Source: an uncultured Eubacteriales bacterium (GTDB taxonomy: Bacteria > Bacillota > Clostridia > Oscillospirales > Acutalibacteraceae). From it: 62,397 bases of DNA. The notes under the pieces were generated by a model. The model ran no database searches. It was given only the letters and a program-made list of their open reading frames with translations, and had not been told where the DNA came from. The DNA lies in contig OMYH01000008.1 of NCBI GenBank assembly GCA_900315255.1, positions 37,538 through 99,934 of the forward strand, written 5' to 3'. The position numbers were made by a program, and so were the translations under genes. Position 1 is the first letter of the stretch; every line of letters begins with the position of its first letter. Below are positions 18,805-27,660 of the stretch, in pieces.

Positions 18805-19017
18805 TTATACCATTATTCTTTGAGCCATATCCGCGCTTATCGCAACGCGTGAATCCTTGACCTTGACGATAACGTTATCACCGAGCCGGCTGATAAGGGT
18901 TATGTTTCCGCCAACGTTAAATCCAAGACTTTTCATGTGCTGCTGAAGTTCCGGATTTCCTCCGATCTTGCGTATTGTAAGCTCTGTATCTGTTTGTGCG
19001 AGAGTAAGCGGCAGCAT
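18805..19017 (-). CDS. feoA: FeoA-type SH3-like protein (first)
   Basis: This 70-residue FeoA domain protein (MKSLGFNVGGNITLISRLGDN) is the first gene of the operon. It differs clearly from the second FeoA, so the pair is not a recent duplication; tandem feoA genes are common in clostridia. AAAGGAAG lies before the ATG. Confidence 0.9.
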   Translation of the reverse strand: MLPLTLAQTDTELTIRKIGGNPELQQHMKSLGFNVGGNITLISRLGDNVIVKVKDSRVAISADMAQRIMV

Positions 19018-19066
19018 ATCTGATCTTCCTTTCAGTGATTTGTTTGGATAATGTATTGATAAATAA

Positions 19067-19118
19067 GTTAGAAATATCTAACCTGTTATAGTCTATCATT
19101 TTTTGTCGTTTTTGTCAA
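19067..19118 (-). promoter_or_regulatory. feo promoter with candidate iron-regulator operator
   Basis: On the minus strand TTGACA (19118-19113), 17 bases, TAGACT (19095-19090). Just downstream lies the perfect palindrome GTTAGA-AATA-TCTAAC (19067-19082), reminiscent of DtxR/IdeR-family boxes. Its place at the start site suits iron-dependent repression. The regulator is inferred. Confidence 0.6.
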
Positions 19119-19277
19119 GGGGATTACATCTAAATAATGGTTTTTGGCAAACAAGCAGTAAAGTTATAGAAAACTAATTGTTCTGTTATATAGTATGCAC
19201 AATTTTCGATTAACAGAATAGCTATAAGAAAACGATCCTGAAAAACTAAAAAAATGCAAAATATCTTAAAAAATGTA

Positions 19278-19306
19278 TTGACAAGAATTAAAGTTCATGT
19301 TATAAT
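19278..19306 (+). promoter_or_regulatory. Promoter of tRNA-Leu
   Basis: A consensus promoter: TTGACA (19278-19283), 17 bases, TATAAT (19301-19306). Confidence 0.85.
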
Positions 19307-19343
19307 AATCAAGTCGGAAATCACCGACAAGATAATATAAAAT

Positions 19344-19428
19344 GCGAGTGTGCTGGAATTGGCAGACAGGCACGTTTGAGGGGCGTGTGTTGAATGACGT
19401 ACGGGTTCAAGTCCCGTCACTCGCACCA
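19344..19428 (+). tRNA. tRNA-Leu (anticodon GAG)
   Basis: The acceptor stem GCGAGTG pairs with CACTCGC, followed by A and an encoded CCA. The anticodon loop is TTGAGGG, with anticodon GAG. The long variable arm and GGTTCAAGTCC T-arm are typical of class II tRNA-Leu. Confidence 0.95.
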
Positions 19429-19430
19429 GT

Positions 19431-19476
19431 ATGAGTGTTCATAACGGATTCAAGTTATGGACACTCATTTTCTATT
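19431..19476 (+). terminator. Terminator after tRNA-Leu
   Basis: A 15-bp stem with one mismatch (ATGAGTGTTCATAAC / GTTATGGACACTCAT), then TTTTCTATTTT. Confidence 0.85.
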
Positions 19477-19537
19477 TTGGTATGTTATTTGAATGTGGCT
19501 TTACAAATTCTATGCTCGCTGAAGCATTAGCTGAAGC

Positions 19538-19581
19538 ATTAGACTAATATATTGAAACTACTCGTCTAATGTGTTACAATT
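19538..19581 (+). promoter_or_regulatory. Promoter of XRE gene with paired half-sites
   Basis: TTGAAA (19553-19558), 17 bases, TACAAT (19576-19581). The perfect inverted repeat CATTAGAC (19538-19545) / GTCTAATG (19565-19572) flanks the -35 box and enters the spacer, as expected of an autorepressor operator. The binder is inferred. Confidence 0.5.
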
Positions 19582-19711
19582 AATAAATAAAGACGAATTT
19601 ATCTACCCGACACTTATGTCTACCGCAGAAAAACGGCAATTTCTCACTTTATGTCGTGTTCAAAAACTACGGTTTGAGTTATGATTTGTGTCAGGAAAGG
19701 AGAATAACCGT

Positions 19712-20290
19712 ATGGATCAAAAAAGAATCGGCTCATTCTTGCGGGAGCTGAGAACAGAAAAAAGCTTGACGCAGGAGCAACTTGCCGAAAGGCTGAACGT
19801 ATCGGGCAGGACTGTGTCACGCTGGGAAAACGGCAACAATATGCCTGACTTATCAATCATTGTGGAGCTTGCGGCTTTTTACGACATTGATATACGCGAG
19901 CTTCTTAACGGAGAAAGGAAAAGTGAAAAAATGAACGAAGATTTAAAAGAAACAAGTTTAAAAATGGCAGACTATGCAGAAGCAGAAAAGCAATTACTGA
20001 CTAAAAGATTATGCATAATCAGTTTTATTGGATTGTTTTCACTCTTAACTGCATTGGTGTTTGTCGGACTACAATTTGAGCAAATAAATCCTTTGCTTGC
20101 ATGTATAGAATATACATGCTTTGGTTTTGCTGTTGGGGCATTGATTACAGGTATATTCTTCTCCACGGGTGTGCTCGCTAAGATTAGAAACAATCCGAGA
20201 GGAAGAAAATTTGCTAAATCAATCGGTATAATTGCCGCTATAATAGCCATTATATGTGTAGTAATATGCGCTGTTCTATCAATTAAATAA
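19712..20290 (+). CDS. XRE-family regulator with membrane C-terminus
   Basis: This 192-residue protein has an N-terminal helix-turn-helix (RIGSFLRELRTEKSLTQEQL, then VSGRTVSRWENGNNMPD) and three hydrophobic segments in the C-terminal half (about residues 95-120, 130-155 and 165-190). Clostridia have many such HTH proteins with membrane tails; their signals are mostly unknown. The ATG at 19712 is preceded by AAAGGAG; an in-frame ATG at 19688 lies upstream of that site. The gene stands alone, with its own promoter and terminator. Nearby inverted half-sites suggest autoregulation. Confidence 0.8.
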   Translation: MDQKRIGSFLRELRTEKSLTQEQLAERLNVSGRTVSRWENGNNMPDLSIIVELAAFYDIDIRELLNGERKSEKMNEDLKETSLKMADYAEAEKQLLTKRLCIISFIGLFSLLTALVFVGLQFEQINPLLACIEYTCFGFAVGALITGIFFSTGVLAKIRNNPRGRKFAKSIGIIAAIIAIICVVICAVLSIK

Positions 20291-20319
20291 ATCCGTAATG
20301 AACACTCACACCGGATTGA

Positions 20320-20350
20320 AAAACCTGTCGAAGTATTCGGCAGGTTTTTA
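20320..20350 (+). terminator. Terminator of the XRE gene
   Basis: A 12-bp stem AAACCTGTCGAA / TTCGGCAGGTTT with one G-T wobble and a 3-base loop is followed by TTTTT. Confidence 0.85.
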
Positions 20351-20607
20351 TTAAGTACTGAAAATTAACATTAAAAAATTAATAATTAACGGGGAAAAGA
20401 GCTTTTCGGGATAAAATAGTTTTTTGAAAATCCTTTTTGCAAGGGAGCCGGCAAGCGCCGTACTTGGTTCGTATTCGTTTCATACGGATACGAATTTTTT
20501 TGCCCGAATCCATTAAATCAATAAATGTGTTTGTGATTTTCACTGTTGTTACAGAAATTTAACTAAGTTCTTACATTCAAGATCGGTTAATAGTGTAAAA
20601 ATAACTA

Positions 20608-20636
20608 TTGCAAATTATGCGTTATAATGTTATAAT
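20608..20636 (+). promoter_or_regulatory. Promoter of the export/glycosylation operon
   Basis: TTGCAA (20608-20613), 17 bases, TATAAT (20631-20636). A second TATAAT lies at 20623-20628 but is too close to that -35 box. Confidence 0.7.
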
Positions 20637-20683
20637 CAACTTAATTGTGATTATTAAAAAAGAAAAGGAAGTGATGGTTGTCG

Positions 20684-21487
20684 ATGAGCCGATTTTTTAG
20701 GGATGTCAAGCGATTCTTCAATTATACGGTGTACTCATCAAAAGCCGAATTGAAATCAGAGGTAGCAGATTCTTTTCTTAGCTGGCTTTGGTGGTTTCTT
20801 GACCCCCTGCTTTATATGCTTGTTTATACGTTCATCGCAATAATAGTATTCAGAAGCGGTGTGCCGTATTTTCCGGTATTTGTATTCCTGGGGTTGAATA
20901 CATGGACTTTTTTTTCAAAGACAATGCGAGCGTGCGTCAAGGTGGTACAGGCGAAGAAAATGATAGTCACGAAGGTCTATGTGCCGAAGTATATGTTCGT
21001 GTTTGAAAAAATCGGAGTCTATGGGTTCAAGATGATAGTGTCAAACCTGCTTGTTGTCGTGTCTATGATCATATACCGTGTTCCCGTAACATGGAGGATC
21101 ATATGGATAATCCCGATCTCTATGGTGCTTGTCGTTATAACATTCGGCCTCAGCACGATAATCAGCCATTTCGGTGTGTTTGTAGAGGATCTTCAAAATG
21201 TTATTACGGTTGTGCTGCAGCTGTTTTTCTATCTGTCGGGTATATTCTATTCAATAGAGCCGATCGGCAAGGTAGTAAAGGGCAGAGTTCCCGCGCCGTA
21301 TGACACGATACTCGTAAAGCTCAACCCGATCGCACTTGTAATAACCGACCTCAGAAGAGTAATGCTTTATGGAGAAGATCCTCACTGGGTCATGTTGGGC
21401 GTTTGGTTTGTCGCAGGACTTCTAATGTCTGTGATAGGCGTAAAGATAATATACAAATTTGAAAACAGTTATGTAAAGGTGATTTGA
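20684..21487 (+). CDS. ABC-2 type polysaccharide export permease
   Basis: This 267-residue integral membrane protein has about six hydrophobic segments of the ABC-2 export type, like TagG/Wzm permeases that move teichoic acid or O-polysaccharide. The N-terminus (RFFRDVKRFFNYTVYSSKAE) is the cytosolic amphipathic stretch typical of the family. It is followed directly by its ATPase. The start could be a TTG at 20678, six bases after GGAAG, or the ATG at 20684; they differ by two residues. The transported polymer cannot be told from sequence. Confidence 0.85.
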   Translation: MSRFFRDVKRFFNYTVYSSKAELKSEVADSFLSWLWWFLDPLLYMLVYTFIAIIVFRSGVPYFPVFVFLGLNTWTFFSKTMRACVKVVQAKKMIVTKVYVPKYMFVFEKIGVYGFKMIVSNLLVVVSMIIYRVPVTWRIIWIIPISMVLVVITFGLSTIISHFGVFVEDLQNVITVVLQLFFYLSGIFYSIEPIGKVVKGRVPAPYDTILVKLNPIALVITDLRRVMLYGEDPHWVMLGVWFVAGLLMSVIGVKIIYKFENSYVKVI

Positions 21488-21489
21488 TT

Positions 21490-22230
21490 ATGGCAGAAGT
21501 TACGGAAAATGCAATATCTGTGTCCGACGTCAAAATCAGATACAGGATATTCAAGAAGGTATCATTGTTAAAAACTATTCTTGCCCCTCACAAATACAAG
21601 AAAACAGAGCTTTTCGAAGCGGTCAAGGGCGTAAGCTTTGAAGTTCCGAAGGGACAGATCCTTGGTATCGTGGGCAAGAACGGAAGCGGAAAATCCACCC
21701 TGCTCAAAGCTATCGCAGGAATATTCGCTCCCGATGAGGGAACTATCGACCTGCACGGACATACGGTATCGCTGCTGTCGATCGGCGTTGGATTTCAGAA
21801 CAAGCTCAGCGGCAGAGAAAATATTTATCTGTCAGGCATGTTGCTCGGATTTTCAAAGGCTCAGATTGAAGAAAAGATCGACGACATAATAGAATTCTCC
21901 GAGCTTGGCGAGTTTATCGAACGTCCCGTTAAGACATATTCAAGCGGTATGTACTCAAAGCTTGCGTTTGCTATTACTGCAATTCTCGAAACAGAGATTA
22001 TGCTCATCGATGAGGTGCTGTCGGTTGGCGACGCTAAATTCAAGAAAAAGAGCTATGCAAAAATGAAGAGCCTTATTACAAATAAGGACAGGACCGTTGT
22101 GATCGTATCTCACAGCTCGGAAACGCTCCAGAAGCTATGCGACAGCATATTGTGGCTGCATGAGGGTGAGATCAAAATGCAGGGAAAGTGCGAGGATGTA
22201 CTTCCGATATACGAAGAGTTTATGTCGTAA
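21490..22230 (+). CDS. ABC polysaccharide export ATPase (TagH/Wzt-like)
   Basis: This 246-residue ATPase has Walker A GKNGSGKST, a TYSSGMYSKLAFA signature of the polysaccharide-export type and Walker B IMLIDEVLSVGD. The VLSVGDAKFKKK motif and HTVSLLSIGVGF are typical of TagH, RfbE and Wzt ATPases. There is no C-terminal substrate-binding domain like that of long Wzt proteins. AAAGGTG lies eight bases before the ATG, and the gene starts three bases after the permease stop. The two should form one exporter. Confidence 0.9.
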   Translation: MAEVTENAISVSDVKIRYRIFKKVSLLKTILAPHKYKKTELFEAVKGVSFEVPKGQILGIVGKNGSGKSTLLKAIAGIFAPDEGTIDLHGHTVSLLSIGVGFQNKLSGRENIYLSGMLLGFSKAQIEEKIDDIIEFSELGEFIERPVKTYSSGMYSKLAFAITAILETEIMLIDEVLSVGDAKFKKKSYAKMKSLITNKDRTVVIVSHSSETLQKLCDSILWLHEGEIKMQGKCEDVLPIYEEFMS

Positions 22231-22325
22231 TTAAAGATTCCGCAGAAAAGGCGGTGTCTATTATATACCGAAGCTTTGCTGCGGTCTTAAATAAAAAATG
22301 CACAAACAGACAGGAGGAGAAAGTA

Positions 22326-25124
22326 TTGGCAAAAAATAAGAAAAAAAAGTACTCCGAGAAACCGCAGACAACTGTGAGCGCACAGACAGAGGAACAGCCT
22401 GCGCCAACAGATGAGATAAGCGAAGACGCAGCAATCGCTCCCAAAACCGAAAAAAAAGTTACTGAAGGAGAGATAAAATCAGACAATAACGACAGCGAAA
22501 AAAGACAGGTAAAATCGAAACCTGCACGTTCGCTTCCGAAGCTTGAAACCAAAGAGATGAGCAAGACTCCGCTGTTTATCATACTTTCATTTGTAGTTCC
22601 CTTTATAATTATGGGCGTGGTATTTGCCCGCGCAGGGATCTATCCGTTCGGTGAAAGACAGGTTCTTTATTCCGACTGTAAGCAGCAGTATTACCCGTTT
22701 TTGCAGGAGTTCAGGGAGAAGCTTGTGAGCGGAGATTCTCTGTTCTATTCATGGCGCAACGGCTACGGCACTAACTTTATTGCTATGATCGGCTACTATA
22801 TCGCCAGTCCGCTTAATCTGCTTTCGGTGTTTGTACCCGTGCAGTACCTGCGGGAGGCTATGGCCGTGTTTATGATGACAAAAATAGCCTGCGCAAGCCT
22901 GTTTATGGCTATGTTTCTGAAAAAGGTATACAAAAGAAATGACCTTTCTCTTGTGGCGTTCGGCTGCTGCTATGCGTTCTGTGATTTTATCATGGGTTAC
23001 TATTGGAATACGATCTGGCTTGACAGCGTTGCCTTAATGCCGCTTGTAGCTTTGGGCGTGTATTATGTGGTGCATGAGAAGAAATTCAAGCTCTACATCA
23101 TATCACTGGCGGTGGCTTTTGTATCAAGCTACTACATCGGTTATATGATCTGTGTATTTGTAGTGCTGTGGTTCATTGTTACAAGCATTATCAAAAAGTC
23201 GAAATTCGAGGAAATCTGCGAAAACGTCATCAGAATGGCGATCTATTCCGTTATTTCTCTGTGTATGACGCTGCCGATAACTCTCACTTCGTACATACAG
23301 CTTCAGAATACTGTCGGCACAGAGGATAAGTGGCCTGAAAAAATAGAGATATACAACAACTTCATGGAGATATTGGCAAACCTGTTCAGCTTCCACAAGA
23401 CTACTACCATGGAGGGTCTTCCGAATATCGGTTCAGGCGTTGTGTGCATTCTGCTGCTTGTGATCTTTATCAGAGCGAAGAATATAGAGCTGCGTGAGAA
23501 GATAGCATATCTTTCGCTTCTCGGACTGATTTTTATAAGCCTGAATATAAATTATCTTGATTATATATGGCACGGCTTCCACTTCCCGAATATGATCCCG
23601 TACAGATTCTCATTCCTGTTCAGCTTTGTGCTTATTGCGATAGCATACAGAGGGTTCACGTCATTTGTGGATCTTGATAAAAAGGATATAATAGGGATGT
23701 GCATAGTTACGGCAGCTATGGTTTGCATAACGGTGTTCTACCTTGATCAAAAGGCTGTAATAGGCAGCCTGATCGTTGCGGCGCTGTATATTCTCATGAT
23801 GCTGTTTTATGAGTTTAATCTGCTCAACAGACGTCTGCTTATTATTTTCGCAAGTATACTGATCGTTGCAGAAATGTGTTTTGAAGCAAGTATCGGCGTA
23901 GATTCGGTAGGTACTACCGATCATAACAATTATCCCGACAAGAAAGAATCGGTAGCCGAGCTTGTTGACTATGCATACGATAAAAACGGTGATGAGTTCT
24001 TCAGACTTGATATGGAGTATTATTCCACAAAGAACGACGGAATGATCTACGGTTACAACGGAATAGGTCAGTTCTCTTCAACGTCGTATAAGAATGTGAT
24101 CGACTTTACGAGCCGGTTTGGTATGGTGTCCAAGAGGAGCAGCTATCAGTATCTGCTCACTTCTCCGGTTACGTCTATGTACTCCGGAATTAAGTATGTT
24201 ATCTCGAGAGATAAATATAAGGGCGGTATGATTTCCCTTACCGACGAGAAAACATCGTCCGACGGTCTGGTCGATCTCTACTATAACGAATATACCCTGC
24301 CCATAGCTTATATGGCGGATAAGGGTATCCGGAATGTCAATATGATAAACGATAATGTCTTTATCACGCAGAACGAGGTGTTTAAGGCTTCAACGGGTGT
24401 TGACAGTGATGTTTACACAATTTTGCGGCCGTCATCGTTTGACTGCCTTAATATGGAACATGAAGAAGCCGATGGCGGATTGTATTCCTACAGCTTTACT
24501 GAAGGAAACAGCTCGGGCGAGATAAATGTTAAGTATACGGCGACTGAGGACGGCGAATACTACGCATGGGCAAATGTAAAATCCAGTGAAAATATCACTG
24601 TTGAGTCTGCTTCGCTTACGCATACATATAATATAGACGCTCAGAGATATATTTTCCCCTGCGGATATCATCACAAGGGAGAAACGTTCACTCTAAAAGT
24701 CGATTCAAACAAGAGCGGAAAAAATATTATAGGTGCTGCTCTGCTCAATAAAAATGTGCTTGACGAAGGCTATGCTCAGCTTGCAGACGAAGGTCTGAAG
24801 GTTACTAAGTATACGAGCGATACGATAGAGGGTACGATCGACGTACAGAGAAGCGGCGTGTTTATGACCTCGATCCCTTATGAAAAGGGTTGGACGCTCT
24901 ATGTGGACGGTGAGAAGGTCAAGACACAAGAGGTTATGGAGGTGTTCATCTCCGCCGATATGACCAAAGGTACGCACACGATCAAGATGAAATATACCCC
25001 CGAGGGTTTTGTACCCGGTGTGATAATTTCGATAATGGCACTTATTGCTTTTATTTTCCTGTGTGTAAAAGATAAGCTGACAGCCGACGGTAAGGAGTTT
25101 GCTTTTTTCAAGAAAAAACAGTAA
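22326..25124 (+). CDS. YfhO-family membrane glycosyltransferase (second copy)
   Basis: This 932-residue protein has a Lys-rich, disordered cytosolic N-terminus (about residues 1-75), a first membrane helix, the family motif YPFGERQVLYSDCKQQ, about a dozen more helices and a large extracytoplasmic C-terminal domain before the last helix. YfhO proteins act with GT2 polyprenyl-phosphate glycosyltransferases in B. subtilis and Listeria teichoic acid glycosylation; a GT2 of that type follows 12 bases later. The TTG start at 22326 has GGAGGAG ideally placed; the upstream in-frame ATG at 22188 would overlap the ATPase gene. Confidence 0.88.
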   Translation: MAKNKKKKYSEKPQTTVSAQTEEQPAPTDEISEDAAIAPKTEKKVTEGEIKSDNNDSEKRQVKSKPARSLPKLETKEMSKTPLFIILSFVVPFIIMGVVFARAGIYPFGERQVLYSDCKQQYYPFLQEFREKLVSGDSLFYSWRNGYGTNFIAMIGYYIASPLNLLSVFVPVQYLREAMAVFMMTKIACASLFMAMFLKKVYKRNDLSLVAFGCCYAFCDFIMGYYWNTIWLDSVALMPLVALGVYYVVHEKKFKLYIISLAVAFVSSYYIGYMICVFVVLWFIVTSIIKKSKFEEICENVIRMAIYSVISLCMTLPITLTSYIQLQNTVGTEDKWPEKIEIYNNFMEILANLFSFHKTTTMEGLPNIGSGVVCILLLVIFIRAKNIELREKIAYLSLLGLIFISLNINYLDYIWHGFHFPNMIPYRFSFLFSFVLIAIAYRGFTSFVDLDKKDIIGMCIVTAAMVCITVFYLDQKAVIGSLIVAALYILMMLFYEFNLLNRRLLIIFASILIVAEMCFEASIGVDSVGTTDHNNYPDKKESVAELVDYAYDKNGDEFFRLDMEYYSTKNDGMIYGYNGIGQFSSTSYKNVIDFTSRFGMVSKRSSYQYLLTSPVTSMYSGIKYVISRDKYKGGMISLTDEKTSSDGLVDLYYNEYTLPIAYMADKGIRNVNMINDNVFITQNEVFKASTGVDSDVYTILRPSSFDCLNMEHEEADGGLYSYSFTEGNSSGEINVKYTATEDGEYYAWANVKSSENITVESASLTHTYNIDAQRYIFPCGYHHKGETFTLKVDSNKSGKNIIGAALLNKNVLDEGYAQLADEGLKVTKYTSDTIEGTIDVQRSGVFMTSIPYEKGWTLYVDGEKVKTQEVMEVFISADMTKGTHTIKMKYTPEGFVPGVIISIMALIAFIFLCVKDKLTADGKEFAFFKKKQ

Positions 25125-25136
25125 GGAGAAATGAAC

Positions 25137-26078
25137 ATGGACCTTATTTCCATAGTAGTCCCCTGCTATAATGAACAAGAGGCGCTGCCGCCGTTTTATA
25201 AGGAAATAAACAAGGTTGCAGCGCATATGGACAGCGTGAAATTCGAGTTTATCTTTATAGACGACGGATCGAAGGATAAAACACTGTCTATGCTGAAATA
25301 CCTTCACAAGAAGGATGAGCGTGTGAGATATATTTCGTTCTCCAGAAATTTCGGCAAGGAGGCAGGTATGCTTGCAGGGCTTGAGGCCGCAAAGGGCGAT
25401 TTCGTTGCGGTGATGGATGCAGATCTTCAGGATCCGCCCTCACTGCTGCCTAAGATGTATAATATCGTCAGAAACGGGGGATACGACTGCGCAGGTACAA
25501 GACGTTCTACACGGGAGGGCGAACCGCCGATAAGATCATTCTTCGCCAGAATGTTCTATAAGATAATAAATAAGATGAGCGACGCCGATATCGTTGACGG
25601 AGCGAGAGATTATCGTCTTATGAGCAGACAGATGGTCGACGCTATTTTGGCTATGAAGGAATACAACCGTTTCTCGAAGGGCATCTTTGGCTGGGTAGGC
25701 TTCAAGACAAAGTGGCTTGAATATGTCAACACTCAGAGAGTAGCAGGAGAAACAAAGTGGTCATTCTGGAAGCTGTTCAAGTATTCCATGGAGGGTATAA
25801 TGGCATTTTCGACTACGCCGCTGTATATCTCTTCGATAATGGGATTCATTATTTGTGTAGCTGCGTTTATTCTTGCTTGCTTCTATCTTATCAAAACCCT
25901 TGTGTACGGCGATCCAACCACGGGATTCCCGTCGCTTGTATGTATTATACTCTTTCTCGGAGGTATACAGCTTATAGGCATAGGTGTTGTGGGAATGTAT
26001 CTGTCCAAAACATACCTCGAAACGAAACGCAGACCTATATATATAATAAAAGAAACCGAAAATTCAAAAGAGAAATAA
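25137..26078 (+). CDS. GT2 polyprenyl-phosphate glycosyltransferase (GtrB/CsbB-like)
   Basis: This 313-residue protein has an N-terminal GT2 domain (ISIVVPCYNEQEAL, DDGSKDKT, VMDADLQDPP) and two C-terminal membrane helices, the GtrB/DPM1-like/CsbB plan. Such enzymes load a sugar from a nucleotide donor onto undecaprenyl phosphate at the inner membrane face. Its YfhO neighbour could use the lipid-linked sugar outside. The ATG at 25137 lies eight bases after AAGGAG; the ATG at 25131 is only two bases from it. It is the last gene of the operon. The sugar is unknown. Confidence 0.92.
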   Translation: MDLISIVVPCYNEQEALPPFYKEINKVAAHMDSVKFEFIFIDDGSKDKTLSMLKYLHKKDERVRYISFSRNFGKEAGMLAGLEAAKGDFVAVMDADLQDPPSLLPKMYNIVRNGGYDCAGTRRSTREGEPPIRSFFARMFYKIINKMSDADIVDGARDYRLMSRQMVDAILAMKEYNRFSKGIFGWVGFKTKWLEYVNTQRVAGETKWSFWKLFKYSMEGIMAFSTTPLYISSIMGFIICVAAFILACFYLIKTLVYGDPTTGFPSLVCIILFLGGIQLIGIGVVGMYLSKTYLETKRRPIYIIKETENSKEK

Positions 26079-26082
26079 AAAC

Positions 26083-26126
26083 CGCCGTGAGAGCAATTTG
26101 AATGAATGCTTTCACGGCGATATTTT
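26083..26126. terminator. Bidirectional terminator
   Basis: The stem CGCCGTGAGAGCA / TGCTTTCACGGCG has AT-rich flanks on both sides (ATATTTTG on plus, TTTTTATTTC on minus). It separates the convergent GT2 gene and the 26135 gene. Confidence 0.8.
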
Positions 26127-26134
26127 GTATATTA

Positions 26135-26614
26135 TTATCTTATCAGTTCAACGACCCATGCAATCAATGCAGCGTACATGGGAAAGACGATAATTGTGCC
26201 TATCCACTTTTTTACTGATGCTTTCACGGGAATATATGGCTGCAGATTCTCTGTGCCCTCTATTATCCATGCCTTTGTATGTCCGACCCAATACCAATCG
26301 ATAAATAGTCTGTCAAACAGATTCCCTATTAAAAATACGGCTGTCATCTGTAAAAAGCCGCTCATAAAGCTGTCTGCCCCGTTTATCAGGTATACTGTTA
26401 ACGGTACTCCCGCAAGAACGGGGATAAACAAAGCAAGAGAATAGATAAGAGCATTTTTCTTCATCTTTTCTTCTGTAATAAGACCCAGCTCTACAACTCT
26501 TTCCTGAACGTCCTTTTCGAACAGCGATACAAGTCCGACCGCACCGTTTGATATTCCGACCGTACACCAGATGAGCAGCCAGAAGCACATTGCAATTCCT
26601 TCTAAAATTATCAT
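26135..26614 (-). CDS. Conserved-looking membrane protein of unknown function
   Basis: This 159-residue protein has about four hydrophobic segments (residues 4-30, 55-75, 85-105 and 138-158). I do not recognise the family. Notable residues are a Trp-rich stretch DWYWVGHTKAW after the third helix and a short charged loop (KDVQERVVELGLITEEKMKK). GGGAGG lies seven bases before the ATG. It follows the DnaC-like gene on the same strand after a 30-base gap, so it may be cotranscribed with the replication genes. Confidence 0.6.
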   Translation of the reverse strand: MIILEGIAMCFWLLIWCTVGISNGAVGLVSLFEKDVQERVVELGLITEEKMKKNALIYSLALFIPVLAGVPLTVYLINGADSFMSGFLQMTAVFLIGNLFDRLFIDWYWVGHTKAWIIEGTENLQPYIPVKASVKKWIGTIIVFPMYAALIAWVVELIR

Positions 26615-26644
26615 TAGCTTACCTCCCGATGTTATATGTGATAA

Positions 26645-27646
26645 CTATGAATGTGTAACATCAGCGGACAGCGTCCGCCCTTTTTTCAGCCTGATATCCT
26701 TGCCGATAAATTTTATATATACCTGCTCACCGAGCATTCTTGAAATCAGTCTGTCGGTATACAGGCTTTTTATTTCCTTGCCTGTAAGATTTGTGTTGAT
26801 GATGGTAGGTTTTTGCAGGAGCAGCCGCTTATTGATAAGGTTATACACGCAGCTTTTGTTGAACGATGTGGGATACTCCGTGCCGAGATCGTCCAGTATC
26901 AGCAGGTCGCAGCTTTCAAGGTGACTAAGCGTTCCGGTGTTATAATCGCCTGAAAAATGCTCTCTCTCTATTTTCAGGACGATGTCCGGCAGAGAACAGT
27001 ATATTACTCCGTAGCCCTTCTCGATCACCGCCCCCGCAATAGCGAGCGACAGGTGGGTCTTGCCCAGTCCCGTAGCGCCCTCCATATATATCGACTTGCT
27101 TTGAGGAGTGAAGTCTTTGGCATAGTCTTTGCAGAAGTTCAGTATCTTTTCCATGCGCTTTCTCGGGACATTGCCGTTTTCATCGGGTTCATCCGAGTAA
27201 TAATCAAGCGAAAAGGTACTAAAGCTTGACGGTGCAAGCGGCGACAGCTCATTGAGTTCGCTGAATGCAATATCACGCAGCAAAAGCTTCATGCAGCTGC
27301 ACATTCTACCGTCAAGGTAACCCTTGTCGGAGCATATCGAACATTTGTATTTTTCGTCAAGATCGGCGGTGGTGTATCCGTTTTTCACAAGCAGAACCTG
27401 AAGCTCGCCCTGTAAACGAAGATTGGCGTCACGCAGCTTCAACAGCTGTTCTCTTGTGTCCTCTCCCTTGACGACCGCCTTTGCCGCGCGGTATCCCGTT
27501 TGTGCAAGCTCTCTCTCTATTTCTCTGACCCTCGGCAGCTTTGAGTATATCTCTTCACGCTTTTTATCGGCTTGCTGAACGGCATTCTGCCTGCGAAGCG
27601 ACATAATACTCTCTGCTTTTTCATATATATGCTTGCTGTATCCCAT
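26645..27646 (-). CDS. DnaC/DnaI-like replicative helicase loader ATPase
   Basis: This 333-residue AAA+ ATPase has Walker A GATGLGKTHL and Walker B LLILDDLGTEYPT, plus the sensor-type TNL and RLISRMLG of the DnaC/IstB group. A zinc-binding stretch (CSICSDKGYLDGRMCSC, about residues 103-119) precedes it, as in many clostridial loaders. It starts 14 bases after the DnaD-type gene ends, matching the DnaD-DnaI primosome pairing, in which the loader places the replicative helicase on DNA. DnaI-type is the best match; a plain DnaC-like name is safer. Confidence 0.85.
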   Translation of the reverse strand: MGYSKHIYEKAESIMSLRRQNAVQQADKKREEIYSKLPRVREIERELAQTGYRAAKAVVKGEDTREQLLKLRDANLRLQGELQVLLVKNGYTTADLDEKYKCSICSDKGYLDGRMCSCMKLLLRDIAFSELNELSPLAPSSFSTFSLDYYSDEPDENGNVPRKRMEKILNFCKDYAKDFTPQSKSIYMEGATGLGKTHLSLAIAGAVIEKGYGVIYCSLPDIVLKIEREHFSGDYNTGTLSHLESCDLLILDDLGTEYPTSFNKSCVYNLINKRLLLQKPTIINTNLTGKEIKSLYTDRLISRMLGEQVYIKFIGKDIRLKKGRTLSADVTHS

Positions 27647-27660
27647 CGTCTATCACCTCT

